Source of the DNA: an uncultured Collinsella sp.
GTDB taxonomy: Bacteria; Actinomycetota; Coriobacteriia; Coriobacteriales; Coriobacteriaceae
Assembly: GCA_934646965.1 (NCBI GenBank)
Contig: CAKUEZ010000032.1
Span: forward strand, 1-20,377
Direction of reading: 5' to 3'
DNA length: 20,377 nt
Each line of letters begins with the position of its first letter. Positions within the stretch are counted from its first letter, which is position 1. The notes below the pieces were generated by a model. The model saw nothing but the letters and a program-made list of their open reading frames with translations. It did not search any database and was not told the DNA's origin. The position numbers were made by a program, and so were the translations under genes. Shown here in pieces: positions 15,519-20,377 of the stretch.

Positions 15519-17552
15519 ATGTATTGCACCAAGTGCGGAGCTCAGATACCCGATGGCTCCACATTTTGCACGAGCTGCGGCGCTCGCGTGGGTGGCGCCG
15601 AGGACCAAGCGGAGCCTGTGGCGTTTCCGGTAGGGGATGAGCCGGCGACCGCTCCTGCGGGGCAGCACGCCCCTCAGGATGTTCCGGCTTATGTGTTTTG
15701 GGAACCTCCTTATGAGCCTCCTGTCACCGAACCCGCCGAGGCTGCTGAGTCGTTTGACCTGACGCCGCAGCCCAAGAAGCCCAGGCACAAGGGCCGCATC
15801 GTTGCTGCCGTTATCGGCGGTGTGGCCGTTGTTGCCATTGTCGCCGCCATCGTGATCGTTCCGCGTATCGGTTCGTCGTCCGAGGTAACCTCGGGCGGCA
15901 AGGGCTACGTTGTCTGCGCATGCGAGACCAAGGTCCTCCCCAAGAACAGCAAGGGCAAAAAGCTCGATAGCTATACCGTCGAGCTGGCGCCCGCGAACGG
16001 CAAGGGCAAGAGCTATACCATCAAGGTCGATGGCGAGGACGGCTTTGCCATGGAGGACTTTGGCGAGCTGCCCGACCAGAAGTACCAGATGACCATCACC
16101 TCGGGAAAGGGCAAAAAGAAGAGCACGACCACCATGAAGGTCGACTATACCAAGGAAGGTTCGGACGCCCCCAAGAGCGTTGAGCTCACGCAGTCCAAGA
16201 AGGAAGCCAAGGCCTCTGCCAAGGCAGCAGTAAAGACGGCAGACGAGCTGTTCACCGACAAGATCCTCGAGTACCAAAAGAAGTACGGCGAGGGCGAGGC
16301 TGTTGAGATTGACGATTCTTCGATGTTTGGAACACGGGGCGTTGCCTACGCTAAGCTCATCGATTTTGACGGCGATGGCCAGGACGAGCTTCTGATTGAG
16401 TACTCTGACGAGCCGATTGAAAACGACAATGGCGCCACTGCCGCCAAGGCCGAGGTTTGGGCATACCGCGATGGCGAAATCGAGAAGGTGTACGAGCCTG
16501 ATACTCAGGTCTACACCATGTGTGCTGGCGTCTCGCTTTACGTATGTGAATACGATGGTACCTATGGATTCAAACGGTACCTGCATGATGGGGAGACAAT
16601 TAATTTCAAAGATGTCCCAAATGGCTTTAATCAATCTCATGATGGTTATGAGTGCGAATTTAACGCCTATGATGGCAAATCATTTAGCGCCATTGTTGGA
16701 CCCATGGCGATTGACGATTCGAAGATGACCGACATCAAGGAAGTGCACGAGTTTTGCACCGAGCTTTTCAGCAGTGAGGAAAATGTAGGTCGCACCATCG
16801 GCACGGTAGCAACGACCCTGGAGCAGTTGAAGTCAAAGAACTCTGACGATGCGCAGGCGAGCTACGAGGCCGTTTCTGCCACGCAGGATGTCGACTTTAC
16901 GGCTGCAGTTGGCGAAGGCCCGCTGAACCCGTCTCCCGATGACACGTGCCAGATCACGGCTACGTGGACTTATCCTCAGGTGAAGGGCCAAGGCGTGGGC
17001 GTCGCCAAGTTCAACAAGGACATGGTCCAGCTCGTTGCGGACACGCTCGACGCGAGCAAGCGGGCCTCGATGGATGACGAGGACAGCCGCGTGACCATGG
17101 TGTACACGGCCGAGATCGTCTCGATTGACGGCGATATCGCCTGCGTGCGTACGTTTACACGCAGCTATCAACCTCCGTATCGATCGGTACAAATGACGAG
17201 GTCGGCGTACTACAACCTCAAGACGGGCGAGCAGGTCTCTCTCGAAGACTCGCTTGCACAGCACGGCCTTTCATTCGACACGCTCAAGAGCGAGGCCAAG
17301 CAGGCGATCAAAACGGCAAAGTCGGATATGGACTCCGCATATAACGATGGTCTCGACGATGAGGACAACTTTACCGAGGACCATTTCTACTACGACGGCA
17401 AGGGCTACATCGTTGTCCTCGATACCGGCGTATTTGACTGCATGGCATGGGATACGCACGACTTGGTTGCGCACGCCTTCGACTCGAGTTATTCCAGCGG
17501 TCAGGATGTAACGCCCGAGCGTGCAAAGGCTACATACGTGCCCAACGAGTAG
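15519..17552 (+). CDS. Zinc-ribbon, single-pass membrane protein with C-terminal RsiV/DUF3298-like domain
   Basis: A 677-residue protein. An N-terminal zinc ribbon C3-x2-C6 ... C17-x2-C20 is followed by a Pro/Glu-rich linker (about 28-92) and one transmembrane helix (about 94-117). This predicts a cytoplasmic ribbon and a large external part. Residues 120-230 are Lys/Gly/Thr-rich. An Asp-rich segment D-F-D-G-D-G-Q-D-E-L-L-I (from 282) resembles FG-GAP or EF-hand-like calcium loops. The last ~220 residues (from about 457) contain W-T-Y-P-Q-V-K, S-A-Y-Y-N-L-K-T-G-E-Q-V-S-L-E-D-S-L and a terminal beta-rich part that recalls the RsiV/DUF3298 fold. Function is unknown; sensing or envelope binding is a guess. 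The start ATG 15519 has GGGAG (15509-15513) 5 nt upstream and places the first Cys at residue 3, typical for such ribbons. A low-GC patch (16561-16680) interrupts otherwise GC-rich codon use. Confidence 0.85.
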   Translation: MYCTKCGAQIPDGSTFCTSCGARVGGAEDQAEPVAFPVGDEPATAPAGQHAPQDVPAYVFWEPPYEPPVTEPAEAAESFDLTPQPKKPRHKGRIVAAVIGGVAVVAIVAAIVIVPRIGSSSEVTSGGKGYVVCACETKVLPKNSKGKKLDSYTVELAPANGKGKSYTIKVDGEDGFAMEDFGELPDQKYQMTITSGKGKKKSTTTMKVDYTKEGSDAPKSVELTQSKKEAKASAKAAVKTADELFTDKILEYQKKYGEGEAVEIDDSSMFGTRGVAYAKLIDFDGDGQDELLIEYSDEPIENDNGATAAKAEVWAYRDGEIEKVYEPDTQVYTMCAGVSLYVCEYDGTYGFKRYLHDGETINFKDVPNGFNQSHDGYECEFNAYDGKSFSAIVGPMAIDDSKMTDIKEVHEFCTELFSSEENVGRTIGTVATTLEQLKSKNSDDAQASYEAVSATQDVDFTAAVGEGPLNPSPDDTCQITATWTYPQVKGQGVGVAKFNKDMVQLVADTLDASKRASMDDEDSRVTMVYTAEIVSIDGDIACVRTFTRSYQPPYRSVQMTRSAYYNLKTGEQVSLEDSLAQHGLSFDTLKSEAKQAIKTAKSDMDSAYNDGLDDEDNFTEDHFYYDGKGYIVVLDTGVFDCMAWDTHDLVAHAFDSSYSSGQDVTPERAKATYVPNE

Positions 17553-17577
17553 AGCAAGGCCGCAAGAACTGAATTTC

Positions 17578-17621
17578 AAAGTCCCCGGTGACGCAAAACG
17601 CAGCGCCGCCGGGGACTTTTT
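17578..17621 (+). terminator. Rho-independent terminator of the zinc-ribbon gene
   Basis: GTCCCCGG (17581-17588) pairs with CCGGGGAC (17609-17616), extended at the base by AAA/TTT (17578-17580 with 17617-17619), and TTTTT runs 17617-17621. It lies about 25 nt after the stop codon. Confidence 0.92.
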
Positions 17622-17660
17622 GATGCAAATAAGCTCCGGAAAAAGCCGTCTGGGTCAGCC

Positions 17661-17824
17661 GTGCCACGAAAAGCGCCCATCTACTACGTTTGCTCGGGGT
17701 GGGCCGACCACAGAGTGTTTTTCGACAATCTTGCAAGGTGTTTACCTGCGGTTTTGTTAACGCAAATATGGCCGTGGTTGGCACCCTTGGGTTAAACGTA
17801 GTAGATGGGCGCATTTTGTGGCAC
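17661..17824. repeat. Long palindromic element, copy 2 (shared core TACCTGCGGTTTTGTT)
   Basis: Arms 17661-17691 and 17794-17824 are inverted repeats over 31 positions with two differences, one of which is a G-T wobble. An inner pairing, CCGACCAC (17704-17711) with GTGGTTGG (17774-17781), extends the hairpin. The core TACCTGCGGTTTTGTT (17743-17758) is identical to that of copy 1 at 15335-15350, and both arms share a CTACTACG/TACTACG segment. The rest of the arm sequence differs from copy 1, yet each copy pairs with itself. It lies between the terminator of the zinc-ribbon gene and the PASTA-like gene, in the same orientation as copy 1, and fills most of a 400-nt gene-free stretch. Confidence 0.85.
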
Positions 17825-17902
17825 ACGGCCCAAGCGGAGACCGTTAGCCGCGCATGTCTTGTGATGCCGACGGGCTCTGCTCATCATAGGCTTTTGCGCG
17901 GG

Positions 17903-17908
17903 TAGAAT
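17903..17908 (+). promoter_or_regulatory. Possible -10 element for the PASTA-like gene
   Basis: TAGAAT (17903-17908) lies 45 nt before the start codon and matches the -10 consensus in four of six positions. No convincing -35 is at the right distance, so this is only a candidate. Confidence 0.3.
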
Positions 17909-17953
17909 GCATGGATAACTTGATGCTTACGGGCGACGGAAAGGAATCGTTGC

Positions 17954-18910
17954 ATGGACCAGGATAAGACGACCGTAATGGGCGGCTACGGCTCCCCGCG
18001 GACGGGCAATGGCGCCGATACGACTCGCGTCGTGCCGAATCCCGGCTACGCCGCTCCCGATGCAACACAGGCCTCGGCCGACCCCACGCGCGTTGTGAAC
18101 TACGGCAACGCAGTGCAGGACCCGCATGGCGTCTCGTCGCAGAGCCCTTACGGCGATGCAGCGGCAGACCCTTATAGCGACCTGCTGCAAAATCCCATTC
18201 CGCAGCCTCAGCAGACGACGTATATACCGCGTACGGCACAGCCTCGCTACGAGTCGCGTGACCGGTATGCGCGTGAGCCGTACCGCGAGTATCCCAAGTC
18301 CATTCCCCAGTACGGCGAGGACGAGGAGAAGAAGCCGTCACGTTCGTCGAGCGTGATCAAGAAAATCCTCATCGTTCTGGCGATCTTCTTTGCCCTGTCG
18401 GTTGTGTTTGCCATCGTGTCGGGCATGCTCAACAAGCGGGGTGCCACGACTGATACCACGGCCGAGCAGACCGAGGCCACCTCGTCAGCCGCGGTCGACC
18501 TGAGCGATATCCCGGGGCAGTATTGGTCCAACGCCAAGAAGCTCCTGAAGTCGCGCGGGGCCGACCTTTCGAATGCCGTGATCCTGACCGATGATGGCTC
18601 GACGCCTGTCGTCGATGCCAACTGGGTCGTAACGTCTGCCTACTATAACGACAACGGCAACCTGGAGGTTCAGCTCACGCGCAAGGACAGCTCGTCGGGC
18701 AATGTGTCCGGCGATCAGAGCACCACGGACAGCTCGAGTTCCGATACGCTGGAGGACCTGAGCAACAAGGCTCAGGAGCTGGGAGATAAGGCCCAGCAAC
18801 TGGGAGACACGGCTCAGAATCTCGGCGATACCGCGCAGAATCTGGGCGATATGGCAACGAACGCCTGGGATACCCTGCAAAACGGCATTTCGGGCGCGCA
18901 GGGGAACTAG
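17954..18910 (+). CDS. Single-pass membrane protein with PASTA-like external domain, N-terminal TxRVV motifs and C-terminal heptad repeats
   Basis: A 318-residue protein. The cytoplasmic side (about 1-135) is disordered, Pro/Tyr/Arg-rich, and carries three similar threonine motifs: D-K-T-T-V-M (4-9), D-T-T-R-V-V (22-27) and D-P-T-R-V-V (43-48). They resemble phosphothreonine sites bound by FHA domains in actinobacterial Ser/Thr-kinase circuits (inference). One transmembrane helix spans about 137-159. Outside, D-I-P-G-Q-Y-W-S-N-A-K-K-L-L-K-S-R-G (185-202) has the PASTA pattern (V-P-x-V-x-G ... A-x-x-x-L), suggesting peptidoglycan or muropeptide contact. A Ser/Thr/Asp linker leads to five heptads with the pattern L-G-D-T-A-Q-N. 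The start ATG 17954 has AAGGA (17941-17945) 8 nt upstream. No kinase domain is present, unlike PknB-type PASTA proteins. The exact role is unknown. Confidence 0.8.
   Translation: MDQDKTTVMGGYGSPRTGNGADTTRVVPNPGYAAPDATQASADPTRVVNYGNAVQDPHGVSSQSPYGDAAADPYSDLLQNPIPQPQQTTYIPRTAQPRYESRDRYAREPYREYPKSIPQYGEDEEKKPSRSSSVIKKILIVLAIFFALSVVFAIVSGMLNKRGATTDTTAEQTEATSSAAVDLSDIPGQYWSNAKKLLKSRGADLSNAVILTDDGSTPVVDANWVVTSAYYNDNGNLEVQLTRKDSSSGNVSGDQSTTDSSSSDTLEDLSNKAQELGDKAQQLGDTAQNLGDTAQNLGDMATNAWDTLQNGISGAQGN
18758..18862 (+). repeat. Five in-frame 21-bp repeats encoding heptads (LGDTAQN-type)
   Basis: Five consecutive 7-residue units: L-S-N-K-A-Q-E, L-G-D-K-A-Q-Q, L-G-D-T-A-Q-N twice, and L-G-D-M-A-T-N. The codons differ between units (for example ctg/ctc and gat/gac), so the repeat is older than a recent slippage event and is kept at protein level. 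An amphipathic helix or coiled coil is likely. Confidence 0.85.
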
Positions 18911-18944
18911 CGGTCGAGCGACTAGAGCATTAGCAGTGCAAACA

Positions 18945-19012
18945 AAAACGGGACGCAGGATCGCGTGACCGGGCGCACATGAGCGTTGGTCGGCGGTCCT
19001 ACGTCCCGTTTT
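18945..19012. terminator. Bidirectional terminator between convergent genes
   Basis: AAAACGGGACG (18945-18955) pairs with CGTCCCGTTTT (19002-19012), and the stem continues imperfectly inward (GCAGGATCG against CGGTCCTAC). The T run on the plus side and the A run on the left side give a U tract in both directions. It serves the PASTA-like gene (+) and the cation transporter gene (-), whose stop lies 9 nt beyond. Confidence 0.88.
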
Positions 19013-19020
19013 GCTGCCGA

Positions 19021-20202
19021 TTACAGTCGTTCTGCCGGGCGGTCGGGCGAGCTAAAGCCGGAGTCGAACGTGACGACGCACGAGGCATCGGGCCGGCGCT
19101 CGTGCACGATGCGCGTGACGAGCTCCAGCAGCTCCTCGTCGGATATGTCAAAGCCGTCGGGGCGCACCAGGTCAAACGAAACGAAGCCGTCGTGCTCGTG
19201 CAGGTCGTGGATGGAGAGCGCGGGGTCGATCTGCATGATGCCACGTTTGACCCAGCCGCGCAGGTCGTCGCCGGTCGTGGCGATGGGGTCGCAGTGCAGC
19301 GTGATGTCGATGCCCATCTGGCGCTTGATATCGTGCTCGATGGTATCCAGGATCTCGTGGTGCTCAAACGCATCGCCCTCGCCGGGCATCTCCACGTGGG
19401 CGCTGGCAAATTGGCGACCGGGGCCGTAGTCGTGCACCATGAGGTCGTGCGTGCCCAGGACCTGCGGGTATGACATGATCTTGTCGCGGATTGTCTGGAC
19501 GAGCTTGGGGTCGGGCGCTTGTCCCAGCAGCGGGCTGATGGCGTCGCGCACCAGGCCCATACCGCTGATGCAGATGAAGATGCCCACGCCCAGGCCCGCC
19601 CAGCCATCGAGGTCAAAGCCGGTCGACTGCGAAATGAACGCTGCTGCCAGGACCGATCCCGAGGTGATGACATCGTTTTTGGAGTCCTGCGCCGTGGCGA
19701 TGAGCGTCTCGGAATCGATACGGTTGCCCAGTGTGCGGTTGAACGCCGCCATCCAAAACTTGACGAGCATGGACAGGATAAGGGCGGCCATGGAGACCAG
19801 CGTGTAGGCGGTGGGCGAGGGCTTGATGATCTTGGTGACCGATTCGATGATCAGGTTGATGCCGACGGCGCACACGAGGACGGCGACGAACAGACCGGCA
19901 AGGTACTCGTAGCGGCCGTGACCATAGGGGTGGCCCTCATCGGCAGGGCGGCTGGCAAGGCGGAACCCGAGCAGGCTCACGATGTTGCTCGAGGCATCGG
20001 AGAGGTTGTTGAAAGCGTCGGCGACAAGCGAAACGGAACCCGCGAGCAGGCCCGCGATGCCTTTGGCCAGGCACAGCGTGATATTGAGGCCGATGCAGAC
20101 GAGGCTTGCGGCGAAGCCGGCGTTGGTGCGGCAGGAGGTATCGACCGGCTCGCTTTCGCTGCCGGGAACAAGCGTATGTACCAGCCGATTTACAAATAGC
20201 AT
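19021..20202 (-). CDS. Cation diffusion facilitator (CDF) family efflux transporter, possibly Mn2+
   Basis: A 393-residue metal/proton antiporter of the CDF family. Family signatures include S-L-V-A-D-A-F-N-N-L-S-D (helix 2), H-P-Y-G-H-G-R-Y-E-Y-L-A-G-L, and D-S-K-N-D-V (helix 5). The membrane metal-site positions read N-x3-D in helix 2 and D-x3-D in helix 5. Zn-type CDFs have H-x3-D, while N/D-x3-D pairs are reported for manganese exporters such as MntE, so Mn2+ is the best guess. The cytoplasmic domain begins with H-D-L-M-V-H-D-Y-G-P-G and is followed by ~80 further residues (H-D-L-H-E-H-D-G-F-V-S-F-D-L-V...) giving a second, ferredoxin-like half. The start is placed at the ATG whose first base is 20202, because a GAGGA lies 8 nt before it. 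Upstream in-frame ATGs (20223, 20337) lack a site. Convergent with the PASTA-like gene. Confidence 0.92.
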   Translation of the reverse strand: MLFVNRLVHTLVPGSESEPVDTSCRTNAGFAASLVCIGLNITLCLAKGIAGLLAGSVSLVADAFNNLSDASSNIVSLLGFRLASRPADEGHPYGHGRYEYLAGLFVAVLVCAVGINLIIESVTKIIKPSPTAYTLVSMAALILSMLVKFWMAAFNRTLGNRIDSETLIATAQDSKNDVITSGSVLAAAFISQSTGFDLDGWAGLGVGIFICISGMGLVRDAISPLLGQAPDPKLVQTIRDKIMSYPQVLGTHDLMVHDYGPGRQFASAHVEMPGEGDAFEHHEILDTIEHDIKRQMGIDITLHCDPIATTGDDLRGWVKRGIMQIDPALSIHDLHEHDGFVSFDLVRPDGFDISDEELLELVTRIVHERRPDASCVVTFDSGFSSPDRPAERL

Positions 20203-20235
20203 AGCGGTCGTCCTCACAATCATGTTTAAGGGGAT

Positions 20236-20263
20236 AGTGTAGCTCGCACGGGCGCGTCGTGCG
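20236..20263 (-). promoter_or_regulatory. Possible promoter -10 and adjacent inverted repeat upstream of the CDF gene
   Basis: Read on the minus strand, TACACT (20241-20236) could be a -10 element. CGCACG (20245-20250) and CGTGCG (20258-20263) form an inverted repeat immediately upstream of it, where a metal-responsive regulator could bind. No good -35 is seen. Nothing was recognised in the remaining sequence to the window end (20264-20377). Confidence 0.25.
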
Positions 20264-20377
20264 CCGATGTTCAGAAAATGCAGCAATGGTCTGCCGGCGC
20301 TAACGGGCGCAAGGTGGAGGGGGGCGGTTGCCCGCATGGCTTAGAGCCCGCTGCGCCTTCTCGTCCGTGCGAGTGCT

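Noticed and set aside
15296..17826. Two minus-strand reading frames overlapping the palindromic elements that share a T-K-P-Q-V ... K-T-x-C-G peptide.
   Set aside because: The shared peptide follows from the shared nucleotide core. Reading from the ATG in each right arm, copy 1 stops after 16 codons and a 2-nt length difference in the arms puts the core in different frames, and differences fall at all codon positions. Structure, not protein, is conserved.
20264..20377. tRNA or small gene at the right end of the window.
   Set aside because: No cloverleaf, T-loop GTTCRANNC or coding pattern with a ribosome binding site could be found; the sequence is cut by the window edge.

Overview
The window looks like a chromosomal segment of a high-GC anaerobic actinobacterium of the class Coriobacteriia, most likely Collinsella or a close relative. 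The reasons are the GC-rich coding with strong third-position G/C bias, the gene content (formate-tetrahydrofolate ligase, a superoxide-reductase-type protein, RuvCAB under a Gram-positive-type LexA box) and the many zinc-ribbon or proline-rich single-pass membrane proteins. This placement is recognition from memory, not a database result. No rRNA, tRNA, CRISPR array, transposase or prophage gene was seen.

Layout. Positions 1-909 hold the C-terminal nuclease end of a UvrD/AddA-type recombination helicase, cut by the window edge. A 23-bp perfect-fold hairpin (920-982) separates it from dnaE (1084-4887), the replicative DNA polymerase III alpha subunit. A SWIM-zinc-finger Snf2 helicase (4926-8390) follows closely in the same direction, then a small class III-like superoxide reductase (8492-8854) and a terminator. 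Positions 8973-10958 hold an intact open reading frame of the glutamine-dependent NAD+ synthetase family in which the recognisable catalytic residues of both domains are replaced. It looks like a pseudoenzyme. A LexA-type SOS box (11028-11039) precedes the overlapping ruvC-ruvA-ruvB operon (11096-13304). fhs (13451-15118) follows with its own terminator.

The right third is different in character. Two genes for single-pass membrane proteins, a zinc-ribbon/RsiV-like protein (15519-17552) and a PASTA-like protein (17954-18910), each sit behind the same arrangement: a rho-independent terminator of the preceding gene, then a ~150-165 nt low-GC palindromic element. The two elements (15259-15410 and 17661-17824) share an internal core (TACCTGCGGTTTTGTT) and similar spacing, but their long outer arms differ in sequence while each remains self-complementary. 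This is the best candidate here for an undescribed structured repeat or RNA family. A bidirectional terminator (18945-19012) closes this block against a convergent cation-diffusion-facilitator gene on the minus strand (19021-20202).

Functionally, the left two thirds is a DNA replication/repair neighbourhood (AddA-type nuclease, DnaE, Snf2 helicase, SOS-controlled RuvCAB) interleaved with redox and one-carbon metabolism. The right third holds cell-envelope proteins of uncertain role and a probable divalent-metal (perhaps manganese) exporter.
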